Source: Pedobacter suwonensis (GTDB taxonomy: Bacteria; Bacteroidota; Bacteroidia; Sphingobacteriales; Sphingobacteriaceae). Taken from it: a stretch of 64,000 nucleotides of DNA. The notes under the pieces were generated by a model that had not been told where the DNA came from, ran no database searches, and worked only from the letters and a program-made list of their open reading frames with translations. Position numbers and translations under genes: made by a program. Below are positions 19,248 through 28,284 of the stretch, in pieces (positions within the stretch are counted from its first letter, which is position 1; every line of letters begins with the position of its first letter). The stretch lies in contig NZ_FOJM01000011.1 of NCBI RefSeq assembly GCF_900111825.1, positions 62,001 to 126,000 of the forward strand, given 5' to 3'.

Positions 19248-19637
19248 TCAGGTTGTTTAGGTTGTCTTCAAAAAATTAAAAAGCCTTATTCCTACGGCTC
19301 GGTCAGCAGTAATGTTTAAACCTCTGATTAAGAGGATTAGACATTGCTTACTTTCAAGGCTGCAAATATATAATTATTAATTTAGATGCCATTTAAAATT
19401 GATAATATATTTAAAAAACGGCCATTCTAATGACATTTATCTTATTCTAAGAAGAAACTTATGCTATTTTTATATTTGGCAGAATATTCGTCAAATGCCA
19501 GGTCTCATTATCCAAAGATTTTTTAAATTTTCACCAATTTTCTTTTGAAACTTCATATCTGCACCCTTTTTGCACTAATAATACGATACATTATTTTTAT
19601 CTTCCTGAAATTAAACTGATATGCATTTTCGGGATGC
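19248..19637. other. Intergenic region between adk and the treY-malQ fusion gene
   Basis: This AT-rich gap of 390 bp lies upstream of adk and downstream of the trehalose operon, both on the minus strand, so it should contain the adk promoter and the operon terminator. I find neither a convincing -7 box nor a strong hairpin, and no coding frame. Confidence 0.4.
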
Positions 19638-22600
19638 CTAACGCCCGTAAAATTCCGTTTCTGCTTTCAACCAGTTTATTGTTTCTTCCGTTATAAAATT
19701 GTTATCTGCCCTCCATGCCCAGTTTCCTGATGCCTTGCCGGGTATGTTCATCCGCGCCGTTTCGTCTAATTGTAAAATATCCTGCATAGGGATGATGGCC
19801 ATTTTGGCAATTGAGGCATAACATAGCCTGATCAATATGGCATTAACATTATTTTCGTTAACCGCTGTTCCGACATATCTGGATAAGCGCTGTTTAAGGT
19901 CTGTATCGGTTTCGTTTTTAAACCAGCCCAAAGTGGTATTATTATCATGTGTTCCGGTATAAGCAATGTAATTTTCTGAGCCAAACCGATGTGGAATATG
20001 TACCGATCCGGCGATATCTTCGCCAAATGCAAATTGCAATACCTTCATGCCAGGCAATTGAAATTGTTTTCTCAAATGTTCCACATCTTCTGAAATTTCA
20101 CCGAGATCCTCGGCAATAAAAGAAAGTTTACCTAATTTTCTTTCTATTGTTTTAAAAAATGAGTCACCAACCCCCGTTTTCCATACGCCATCAACGGCGT
20201 CTTCACTACCAGCCACAACCTCCCAATAAGTAGAAAAGGCCCTAAAATGATCTAAACGGAGGAGGTTAAACAATTGCTGATTTTTCCTTAACCGGTTTTC
20301 CCACCAGGTAAAATCTTCGGCTTTCATCTTTTCCCAATTGTATATAGGCATACCCCAAAGCTGGCCCTTTTCGTTAAAATAATCGGGAGGAACACCAGCC
20401 ACCACAGTCATACTGCCGTTTTTATCCAGCAGGAAATTTTCTCGCTGCGCCCATACTTCAACCGAATCATAATCAAGATAGAATGGAAGATCGCCGATCA
20501 GGCTTACACCTTTTGCATTTGCGTATTCCTTTAAACAGTACCACTGGCGATAAAAAATAAACTGCTTCCACTTTATTTCTTCGATTTCGTCCTGATTGCT
20601 TTTTTCGAAATCAGCGATGGTTTTTGGATCTTTTAACTTATACTTTTCTGACCAGTTAAACCATTCCTTCCCCTTAAAATGCTGCTTTATGCAAGTATAA
20701 ACAGCGAAATCAACTAACCAGCTTTGTTCGGTTTTGCAAAACAGGTCGAATTCATTTACCAGATCTTCATCCCCTTTAGTTTTAAACCGTTGGTAAGCCC
20801 TATCTAACACCTGCTGTTTTATTTTTTCAGTTTTTTCAAAATCAATTTTTCCTGTTTCTGGTAATACGTAATCATTCAGGTCACTTTCGCTTAAAAGCGC
20901 TTGTTCAACTAAGCTTTCGGGACTGATAAGCATCGTATTTCCGGCCATTGAAGAACTGCTTGAATAGGGAGAATAGCCGGTTTCTTTTTTGGTTGGGTTA
21001 AGCGGTAAAACCTGCCAGTAGCGTTGTCGTGATGCTGCAAGAAAATCTACAAACTGATGTGCACCGGGACCTAAATCGCCAATACCAAAACGGGATGGCA
21101 AAGCACTGATGTGCATCAGCACACCTGCAGCACGCTGATTATTTTCAGGAATTAACTTTATCAACGCCAATTGAACCTGGTTAAACAACTGGCTGACCTG
21201 AATACCCTGATGTAACGGATCTTTATATTCTTTTTTTCCTGTAATCAGGTTTTGCCAACCCAATGGTGCCCCGTTTGGCAGCAATACCGCTGTATCTTCC
21301 CAGTCAAAACTATCGGCTGCCACATTTTGATCACTACAACACTTAGCAAAACCTAAAGGAACTACCGTAATTAGCCATTGCGCTTTATATTGTCTGGCAA
21401 ACGCACAAATATGTTGACTATACTTACCCTGAACCTCCAAAGGAATATAAGCTCCATGTTCAAAAACATCGGCCTCGGCTTTTCTGATCTCCAGCAAAGT
21501 TTTGGTTAGCCACATTTTTATCTTTCCTGAAAATCTTTCTTTCAAAAGGTTTTTAAAATTCACAGGATGATCAAACTCTGCCAGCACACTGGCCCTGGTT
21601 TCATAGTCAACAGGTCTTCTGTTATCAGGGTCTACCAGACTTAAATCCCATAATTCCGTTCCCTGGTAAACATCAGGGATACCCGGGCAGGTAAATTTCA
21701 ATGTGAGTTGCACTAAGCTGTTGACAACTGCAAAATCAGCGATTCGTTTTATAAAATTTCTGATTGAACCATTACTCTCCTGCGGTTCAGTTAATATCAG
21801 CTGCGAAAATTCAGTGAGTTTATCTTCATAATTTTCATCCGGATTTGCCCAGTCTGACCGCTTTTTCGATTCTCTTAATGCTTTTACAATAAATTCGGCC
21901 AAACGGTTTTCGATGTCAGGGTCATCATCTTCATGAAAGGGCAAAGCACCAATAATGGTCTGCAGGACTAAATAAATATCATTATCATGTAACTGTTCAA
22001 AAGCGGCATGCTCTTTTTTTAAGGCAGCAAAAGTTTTTTTCAACTGTTGCACCAACAGGGTCCACTCACCATGCAGATCGGTAAGCACATTTAATCTTGC
22101 CCTTACATCCTCCCCTTTTTTGGTGTCGTGGGTGGAACTTCCATTCATGGCAAATGGCCACTCCTGCTGTCGTTTATGCATTTCATCATGAAATTCATTC
22201 ACCGTCATTCCAAAAGCATCCGGTGCGTCACCCACTTCTGCATGGCCTATAAACCGGTTGTAGGTAAACATGGCGGTGTCTTCTACCCCCTTCGCCATAA
22301 GCGGCCCGGTGAACTGCATGCAACGCTGGAAAAAATGACTCAGTTTTTGGTTGTAAGCCGTGTTTTTCTTTCCCGGGATTTCTAAAAATACCTGGTGCAA
22401 AAATTCTCCTGCTTTAGCCAGTTTTTTGTGCTCAAGAATGGGCTTAAGCAAGTTTTGAACACAATGTGCTTCAGCCTGCGCCAATGGGAAGCGATAATTA
22501 TAATACCGGTACACCGGCATGGCAATCAGCATTTCGGCAAGCGCCCTTTTAAGATCGGCATTCTTAATGGTTGAAAAATCTCCCAGTTCAAGTGCCAGGA

Positions 22601-23690
22601 AACTTTCAAATAAATTATCCAGTTCGCCTTGCATGTGCTTAAACAAGATATTGCTTTTTTTCTCATAAATCAACTTAGCGGGATCGAGCTTTTTGCCTGT
22701 CACCTCCTGATAAAGCTTATTAAAAGGCTTTTCTGCCGCTTTATTGGTTAAAAGGTTATTTACCGTTGCCAAAAAATCGTAACCAGTTGTTCCCTGCACT
22801 TTCCATGTTTGTGGTAACACTTCTCCATGTTCGAGAATTTTCTCTACCACGATGTAGATGTCTTTACCTACCGCTTTCCGGAGCCGCTGAACATATTCTT
22901 CCGGATTGTACAGTCCATCAATATGATCGATCCTTAAGCCTTGAAAAATACCTTTACCTATTAGTTCAAAAATATAACGGTGATAAAGATCGAATGCTTC
23001 CTGACGCTGCATATTCAGACAGATTAAGGCATTGACAGTAAAAAACCTGCGATAGTTGATCTTATCGTTGGTTTCCTGCCAATTACATAACCGGTAATGC
23101 TGGTTTTGAACAATTTTAGTTAACGCTTCGGCATCGTTATTAATTTTTCTGAGGACTTGCGTTGAAAGCGTTTTTGCAGTTTCTGCATTAACCGGCCAAT
23201 TGGATTCACCGTAATTCAGGTAGTATTTGTCCTTAATGGCCATCAACTTTAATTTCTGTGTCGCAATCGCTTCTTCAATATCTTCACCAAGAAAAGGGAC
23301 CATCAAACGCCCATCTCCTTTTTGTAAATCAATGTCAAAAAAGCTTGCAAAATCTGAGTCTTTTCCTTTTTGCAACACGTCCATTAACCAGGCGTTATCC
23401 GGATGGTAAGCCATATGGTTGGGCACAATATCCTGAAGCCAGCTGATGCCGGCGGCCTTTAACTTTTTTGAAATCCTGATCAACTCTGCCTCTGTACCGA
23501 TCTCTGGATTTATCTTCAGTGGATTTACCACATCATAGCCGTGCGTACTTCCTGGCATAGCCTCAAAAATTGGAGAAGCGTACAAAGTCCCGACCCCTAA
23601 TGCTGTTAGATAGGGAATAATTTGATCAAGCGATTTGAGGTTAAAGTTTTTATGAAACTGGATCCGATAGGTAGAAGTTGGTTTATGCAT
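19638..23690 (-). CDS. Fusion of malto-oligosyltrehalose synthase (TreY) and 4-alpha-glucanotransferase (MalQ)
   Basis: One uninterrupted 1350-residue frame. Residues 1 to about 845 are TreY (GH13): STYRIQFHKNF at the start, IVPNHMAYH, nucleophile D255 in GLRIDHIDGL, acid E283 in IVVEKILEHGE, and SSTHDTKKGEDVRARL. It isomerises the reducing-end linkage of maltodextrins to a trehalose linkage. From about 852 (GVLMHISALPSRFGIGDLG) to the end is a complete MalQ (GH77): YSPYSSSSSMAGN, D1147 in RLDHFRAFSTYWE, FIAEDLGEIS near 1195 and YTGTHDNNTTLGWF. The MalQ part would rebuild longer glucan chains or trim short ones, so the two steps are linked in cis. Its start overlaps the treZ stop by 8 bp. Confidence 0.95.
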   Translation of the reverse strand: MHKPTSTYRIQFHKNFNLKSLDQIIPYLTALGVGTLYASPIFEAMPGSTHGYDVVNPLKINPEIGTEAELIRISKKLKAAGISWLQDIVPNHMAYHPDNAWLMDVLQKGKDSDFASFFDIDLQKGDGRLMVPFLGEDIEEAIATQKLKLMAIKDKYYLNYGESNWPVNAETAKTLSTQVLRKINNDAEALTKIVQNQHYRLCNWQETNDKINYRRFFTVNALICLNMQRQEAFDLYHRYIFELIGKGIFQGLRIDHIDGLYNPEEYVQRLRKAVGKDIYIVVEKILEHGEVLPQTWKVQGTTGYDFLATVNNLLTNKAAEKPFNKLYQEVTGKKLDPAKLIYEKKSNILFKHMQGELDNLFESFLALELGDFSTIKNADLKRALAEMLIAMPVYRYYNYRFPLAQAEAHCVQNLLKPILEHKKLAKAGEFLHQVFLEIPGKKNTAYNQKLSHFFQRCMQFTGPLMAKGVEDTAMFTYNRFIGHAEVGDAPDAFGMTVNEFHDEMHKRQQEWPFAMNGSSTHDTKKGEDVRARLNVLTDLHGEWTLLVQQLKKTFAALKKEHAAFEQLHDNDIYLVLQTIIGALPFHEDDDPDIENRLAEFIVKALRESKKRSDWANPDENYEDKLTEFSQLILTEPQESNGSIRNFIKRIADFAVVNSLVQLTLKFTCPGIPDVYQGTELWDLSLVDPDNRRPVDYETRASVLAEFDHPVNFKNLLKERFSGKIKMWLTKTLLEIRKAEADVFEHGAYIPLEVQGKYSQHICAFARQYKAQWLITVVPLGFAKCCSDQNVAADSFDWEDTAVLLPNGAPLGWQNLITGKKEYKDPLHQGIQVSQLFNQVQLALIKLIPENNQRAAGVLMHISALPSRFGIGDLGPGAHQFVDFLAASRQRYWQVLPLNPTKKETGYSPYSSSSSMAGNTMLISPESLVEQALLSESDLNDYVLPETGKIDFEKTEKIKQQVLDRAYQRFKTKGDEDLVNEFDLFCKTEQSWLVDFAVYTCIKQHFKGKEWFNWSEKYKLKDPKTIADFEKSNQDEIEEIKWKQFIFYRQWYCLKEYANAKGVSLIGDLPFYLDYDSVEVWAQRENFLLDKNGSMTVVAGVPPDYFNEKGQLWGMPIYNWEKMKAEDFTWWENRLRKNQQLFNLLRLDHFRAFSTYWEVVAGSEDAVDGVWKTGVGDSFFKTIERKLGKLSFIAEDLGEISEDVEHLRKQFQLPGMKVLQFAFGEDIAGSVHIPHRFGSENYIAYTGTHDNNTTLGWFKNETDTDLKQRLSRYVGTAVNENNVNAILIRLCYASIAKMAIIPMQDILQLDETARMNIPGKASGNWAWRADNNFITEETINWLKAETEFYGR

Positions 23691-25542
23691 CTGCTTTGTA
23701 AAGAATAAGAATCGATTCGGGAAATAAATTAAGCTGGCCTTCAGCCATTATAGGGTTTGATTCGGGGTTTGGGCCGTTCCACTGTGTTAATGAAGAATCT
23801 AATAACACCGAGGCATGTTGAAATGCGGGGTCAATGGATAAGGATTGCATCTGTTTGGAAAAATTTAAGCCGACCAAAATTTCTCCGTTAGCTTTCCAGC
23901 GCTTTAATAAGAGACAGTTTTTTTCTGGAAAGCTTTCTGTCTGTACATTTTCCCGGTCAAGGTTGGCAAGTACAGGATTTTGTTTCCGCAAGGCAATTAA
24001 AGTTTGATAATAATGGAGCATGGTCTTGTGTCCCGGTTCTCCAATTTTCGCCCAATTGAGCTTGGAGCGTTCAAAAGTAGCTTCTGCCTGTGGATCGGGT
24101 GTTTCACCATAGGTATGGAAAGCAGCAAATTCTCCCTTTCTTCCTTTTCTTACCGCTTCAATCAGTTCTTCATCGCTATGGCTTACAAAAAACTGGAAAG
24201 GATTGGTTTCTGCCCATTCTTCGCCCATAAATACCAATGGTAAAAACGGACTGCAAAAAACTGCTCCTGCCATTACCTTTAACATTTCAAAACTAACCAG
24301 GTTGCTACTTCTCTCGCCCAGCATACGGTTGCCCACCTGATCATGGTTTTGCGAAAACACAATAAACTTAGCACCAGAGGATTGTTGCAATGGCATTCCA
24401 AAATTTCTTTGCCGATGTGGCGAGTACTGGCCGGTATACACATAAGCATCCTTGTAGGATTTGGCCAGATCTGATACGCCATTGAAATCAGAATAATAGC
24501 CTTCTCTGGCTTGCCCGGTACAAACCCGAAGCGCGTGGTGAAATTCATCCACCCATTGGGCATCCATACCATAACCATATTCGCTTTGAGACCGGATATA
24601 GCGTTCGTCATTTAAATCAAGTTCAACAATTAATTGGTAAGGTCTGCCGCTAATTTCAGAAAGTTTATCGGTATGCGCTTTAATTTCTGATAGGATGTGT
24701 GCAGGACTAAAATCTTTAATAGCGTGTACGGCATCCAGCCTCAGGGCGTCGATATGAAAATCCCTGAACCACATCAAGGCATTTTCGATAAAAAAACTTC
24801 GCACGGCATCACAGCCTGCATCATCAAAATTAATAGCCTTGCCCCATGGGGTATGGTATTTATCAGTAAAATATTCACCAAAATCGGAAAAATAATTCCC
24901 TTCAGGCCCTACATGGTTATAAACGACATCCAAAATAACGGCCAAGCCTTTAGCATGGCAGGCATTAACCAGGTGCTGTAACGATGACGGCCCGCCATAA
25001 GTATTTTGCACGGCAAATGGAAATACGCCATCGTATCCCCAGTTTCTGCTGCCCGAAAATTGTGCTACCGGCATAATTTCTATCGCTGTAATACCAAGTT
25101 CGATGAGATAATCAAGTTTGGCTTCGATCGCATCGAAATCTCCATTTGACGTAAAGGTACCGGTGTGAAGTTCATAGATTACCAGATCGTTTAAAGCTAC
25201 TCCCTTCCAGTCGGCATCCGTCCAGCTAAAAGCATTTACATCAAATGCGGTTGATGGTCCGCTTGGTCCTTCTTTCTGAAATAAAGAAGCTGGGTCTGCG
25301 CGTTCAAGGGGCTCTCCACCGGTTAAAGGCGTGATTTTAAAGCGATATTTATCGTGCTTACTAATCTGGTCTGTTTGCAAATGCCAATAACCATAGCCTT
25401 CATCAAACAGCGATAAAGTTAGTTCTCGCGCCTCTGTTAAAATAGAAACCTGTGCTGCCAACGGGGCCCAAAGCCAAATTTCGGCTACCCCGTATTCATT
25501 AAAATTTAATCCTATTTTTCTCTTTCGTATATCTATTTCCAT
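23683..25542 (-). CDS. treZ: Malto-oligosyltrehalose trehalohydrolase
   Basis: A 619-residue GH13 enzyme with an N-terminal beta domain (about 1-100), a catalytic barrel and a C-terminal beta domain. Key residues are nucleophile D270 (IDALRLDAVHAIKD), acid E307 (LIVELDLND) and D401 (FSQNHDQVGNRMLGE). The VYNHVGPEGNY segment and the DALRLDAVHAI core are typical of TreZ. It cleaves trehalose from the end product of TreY. Gene order treZ then treY-malQ with an 8 bp overlap marks an operon. No treX debranching gene or OtsA/OtsB genes lie in the window. The start is divergent from the SDR gene at 25677. Confidence 0.95.
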   Translation of the reverse strand: MEIDIRKRKIGLNFNEYGVAEIWLWAPLAAQVSILTEARELTLSLFDEGYGYWHLQTDQISKHDKYRFKITPLTGGEPLERADPASLFQKEGPSGPSTAFDVNAFSWTDADWKGVALNDLVIYELHTGTFTSNGDFDAIEAKLDYLIELGITAIEIMPVAQFSGSRNWGYDGVFPFAVQNTYGGPSSLQHLVNACHAKGLAVILDVVYNHVGPEGNYFSDFGEYFTDKYHTPWGKAINFDDAGCDAVRSFFIENALMWFRDFHIDALRLDAVHAIKDFSPAHILSEIKAHTDKLSEISGRPYQLIVELDLNDERYIRSQSEYGYGMDAQWVDEFHHALRVCTGQAREGYYSDFNGVSDLAKSYKDAYVYTGQYSPHRQRNFGMPLQQSSGAKFIVFSQNHDQVGNRMLGERSSNLVSFEMLKVMAGAVFCSPFLPLVFMGEEWAETNPFQFFVSHSDEELIEAVRKGRKGEFAAFHTYGETPDPQAEATFERSKLNWAKIGEPGHKTMLHYYQTLIALRKQNPVLANLDRENVQTESFPEKNCLLLKRWKANGEILVGLNFSKQMQSLSIDPAFQHASVLLDSSLTQWNGPNPESNPIMAEGQLNLFPESILILYKADA

Positions 25543-25676
25543 TGAAGCACTTTAGCAAAAAACACGCAGAATGGCCTAAAAGTTTTGGACATAACAGGCT
25601 CGTTTATCAATGTTCAAAAAAGCCAAACCTTCTAAAATTTTATCTGGTTATATCTATACCTATTAAAAACATCATT

Positions 25677-26684
25677 ATGGACGGAAAAAAAATTTTTACA
25701 CGACGTGAGGCGCTCGGAGGCCTAGGCATCGGGTTGGCCAGTATGGCCATTGCCCCGACACTAACTGCAGCAACAGTAGACCAAACCTATTATTCGCCAC
25801 TTGCCGCGCTCGAAGATCCTACAACCAAGTATCCGCGACCACCTTTTAACCATCAAAATCAGCCTTGGCCGGCCTTAGCCAGCAAAATGGAGCCAAGGCC
25901 AGATCATGGCGAAACCAGTTATAAAGGTTCGGGAAGACTGATGGGTAGAAAAGCACTGATTACCGGTGGCGATTCTGGCATGGGAAGAGCTGCAGCCATT
26001 GCCTATGCCAGGGAAGGCGCAGATGTGGCGATCAATTATCTGCCACAAGAGGAACCTGATGCCAGGGAAGTTGTTGAACTGATTAAAAAGGCTGGCCGTA
26101 AGGCCGTTGCCATTCCTGGCGACATCAGAGATGAAGCCTTTTGCAAAAAACTGGTCGATACCGCTGTAAGTCAGCTGGGCGGACTTGATATCCTGATTAG
26201 TAATGCCGCAAGGCAACAAAGCACACCTTCGCTTGCTGATTTAACCAGCGAACAGTTTGACTGGACCATAAAAACCAATATATATGCGCCATTCTGGATT
26301 ATTAAAGCAGCCTTGCCACATCTAAAACCAGGCTCATCCATTATTGGAACCACTTCTGTACAGGCAACCGATCCATCACCTGATCTTTACGATTATGCAC
26401 AAACAAAAGCCGCTACCACAAATTTCGTAAAATCCCTTGCCAAACAACTTGGGCCTAAAGGTATCCGGGTAAATGGCGTTGCACCTGGCCCGATATGGAC
26501 GCCCTTACAAATGGGAGGTGGTTCAACCCCTGAAAAACTTAAAGAATTTGGTAAAGATACTGCGCTAGGCAGGCCCGGCCAACCTGCCGAACTGGCGTCG
26601 ATTTATGTTCAGCTTGCTGCAAATGATGCCAGTTTTTCTACCGGACAGATATATGGTGCTGCAGGAGGAAATGGACAGCCTTAA
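25677..26684 (+). CDS. SDR-family oxidoreductase with a twin-arginine signal
   Basis: The start was placed at the ATG that gives MDGKKIFTRREALGGLGIGL, a twin-arginine (R9-R10) signal followed by a hydrophobic stretch. A longer frame from 25542 overlaps the treZ start and adds an unlikely N-terminus. The 335-residue protein is a classic SDR: TGGDSGMGRAAA (NAD(P)-binding), ISNAARQ, the catalytic Ser in GTTSVQ, YAQTKAA (YxxxK), and GVAPGPIWTPL. It resembles the YghA/glucose-1-dehydrogenase-like group that often carries an N-terminal extension. The substrate is unknown. Periplasmic location is unusual for an SDR, since the cofactor would have to be loaded before Tat export. Confidence 0.88.
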   Translation: MDGKKIFTRREALGGLGIGLASMAIAPTLTAATVDQTYYSPLAALEDPTTKYPRPPFNHQNQPWPALASKMEPRPDHGETSYKGSGRLMGRKALITGGDSGMGRAAAIAYAREGADVAINYLPQEEPDAREVVELIKKAGRKAVAIPGDIRDEAFCKKLVDTAVSQLGGLDILISNAARQQSTPSLADLTSEQFDWTIKTNIYAPFWIIKAALPHLKPGSSIIGTTSVQATDPSPDLYDYAQTKAATTNFVKSLAKQLGPKGIRVNGVAPGPIWTPLQMGGGSTPEKLKEFGKDTALGRPGQPAELASIYVQLAANDASFSTGQIYGAAGGNGQP

Positions 26685-26687
26685 TGC

Positions 26688-26915
26688 TAGCTGACAGATA
26701 GTTAAGTATCGTAATTGCGAGAAGGCTTTTTCAGCCGACGAAGCAATCTTTCTGGCACAAGACTGCCTACGTGAAAGATTGCTTTGTCGTTCCTCCTCGG
26801 CAATGACGATCGCACTGGTGGATTTGTCAATGGTAGCGTCACGGAGATTTTTTTTAAACACATTAAAAGATCTCTCCACTACGCGTTGCTTCGGTCGAGA
26901 TGACGAAATCTATTT
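26688..26915. repeat. Dispersed intergenic repeats between convergent SDR genes
   Basis: Two repeat types lie here. One contains GAAGCAATCTTTC and its near-reverse complement GAAAGATTGCTTTGTCGTT, forming a long imperfect hairpin (26700-26805). The second, ATCTCTCCACTACGCGTTGC followed by TTCGGTCGAGATGACGA (26868-26905), is the reverse complement of the repeat at 50380-50420. No coding signal is seen. It may act as a transcription stop between the two convergent genes. Confidence 0.7.
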
Positions 26916-26943
26916 GAAATCTGATATTGATATGGGGATAATA

Positions 26944-27738
26944 TTATGATTTATCCACCGGTTCCTGTTGCTTACCCGTCTGTTCTGCCAGCATACTATC
27001 GGGCGTTATATTTCCCATGGCTACCTGTAATTTGTTTTTAAACCCGGAGATTACCATATCTTTCCCCGCAACCATGGCCTCATAACCATCTTTAGCTACA
27101 TCTGCCGGATCTGCAAGTTCTCCCTCCTGTACCGCTTTGGAATCCAGCATATTTGCTTTTCTAAAAAAATCGGTATCTGTAGGCCCAGGCAATAAAGAAG
27201 TGATGGTAACCGGTATATCTTTAATTTCCGCGCGGACAGCCTCATTAAAGGAATGCACAAACGCTTTTGTTCCATGGTAAACCGCCTGGTAAGGCCCTGG
27301 TACTTTCCCTGCAATGGAGGCAACATTTAAAATCTTTCCGCTTCCGCGTGCTACCATTTCGCGGACAAACAACTTGGTTAAAGTTACTAAGGAAGCAACG
27401 TTAAGCTGGATGATATCCAGTTCCTGATTAAGATCAGTATCGATAAATTTACCATAAACGCCTTGCCCGGCATCATTCACCAATACATCGATCTGTATAT
27501 TTCTCGCTTTTATCTGTTCATAAAGATTAAAAGCTGCGTTTGGTTCAAAAAGGTCGGCAATAACTGTAATGACCTGAACCCCTTGTTCCTCAAGCACCAG
27601 CGCAGTTTTTTGCAGGCTAGCCTCGTCCCTGCCAACAATAACCAGGTTAAAGCGATCTTTTGCAAAAAGCTTTGCCAGTTCGTAACCAATGCCACTGCTT
27701 GCCCCGGTAATCAGAGCGAAATGTTTTGTATTTTCCAT
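26944..27738 (-). CDS. SDR-family short-chain dehydrogenase
   Basis: A 264-residue cytoplasmic SDR: ITGASSGIGYELAK (10-23) for cofactor binding, VNDAGQGVYGKF where NDAG replaces the usual NNAG, catalytic Ser in LNVASIAGKVPG, YHGTKAFVHSF (YxxxK) and LLPGPTDTDF. It is of the YqjQ/DltE-like broad-substrate type, and the substrate cannot be predicted. The tail (QTGKQQEPVDKS) is non-conserved. It follows the small acidic protein gene by 47 bp on the same strand and is convergent with the Tat-SDR gene. Confidence 0.92.
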   Translation of the reverse strand: MENTKHFALITGASSGIGYELAKLFAKDRFNLVIVGRDEASLQKTALVLEEQGVQVITVIADLFEPNAAFNLYEQIKARNIQIDVLVNDAGQGVYGKFIDTDLNQELDIIQLNVASLVTLTKLFVREMVARGSGKILNVASIAGKVPGPYQAVYHGTKAFVHSFNEAVRAEIKDIPVTITSLLPGPTDTDFFRKANMLDSKAVQEGELADPADVAKDGYEAMVAGKDMVISGFKNKLQVAMGNITPDSMLAEQTGKQQEPVDKS

Positions 27739-27785
27739 AGTAGGTATTTTTGGCTTAGTGAAGCCTGGTGTAAATAATAATCCGT

Positions 27786-27977
27786 TTAGTCAGTATTGCT
27801 TTCACTGGTTTGCTTGTCTGCATCCGAATCAGATTTTGTAGCTTTTTCGGCCAGTTTCTCTGCTGCATCATCTTCCTGATGGGCACTATCTGCATCGCTT
27901 CCCGCTAGCTGGGAGACTGGAATAACGCCTACTTTTTCCTCATTCTGCGTTTCGTGATCTGTTTTTTTGTTTTCCAT
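27786..27977 (-). CDS. Small acidic hypothetical protein
   Basis: This 63-residue frame starts at the ATG at 27977 (MENKKTDHETQNEEKVGVIP) and is very rich in Asp, Glu, Ser and Ala. A longer frame begins upstream at 28148, but that extension runs into the repeat element and is low quality. The protein is likely disordered in water. Similar small, charged proteins are often stress-induced, but no family is recognised. It is 47 bp upstream of the SDR gene and may be co-transcribed with it. Confidence 0.6.
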   Translation of the reverse strand: MENKKTDHETQNEEKVGVIPVSQLAGSDADSAHQEDDAAEKLAEKATKSDSDADKQTSESNTD

Positions 27978-28117
27978 AACCTTAAGCTTATTTATAATTG
28001 ACAAGAGCAGACAGATGAATTTGCCTCGATAATATTCAAAAATATTTCTCCCTGTAAATGCCCCTCCATTATAGAACCGGTTGAAACCTTTAGCAGTTTG
28101 GTTTATTTTCAAAAAAA

Positions 28118-28246
28118 GAGGCTGCATCATAAAATACTGAGTTGTCATCCTGAGCTTGTCGAAGGACCTGTTTTAAATACCTACAAGGCGTTTCGACAGG
28201 CTCAACGTGACAAATTAAAGTGGATTACGATTTATGATACAACCTC
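28118..28246. mobile_element. MITE-like element with terminal inverted repeats
   Basis: GAGGCTGCATCATAAA (28118-28133) and TTTATGATACAACCTC (28231-28246) are inverted repeats with two mismatches in 16 bp, enclosing a 97 bp core without coding capacity. The core holds GTCATCCTGAGCTTGTCGAA and TTTCGACAGGCTCAACGTGA, which can pair as a long imperfect hairpin. The same termini and a similar start to the core are found at 60092-60436. No convincing target-site duplication is visible. It lies in the 307 bp gap between katE and the small acidic gene; nothing else is seen in that gap. Confidence 0.7.
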
Positions 28247-28284
28247 AAATGATGTAGAGAATATTTTGCTATAATTAACTTAGC

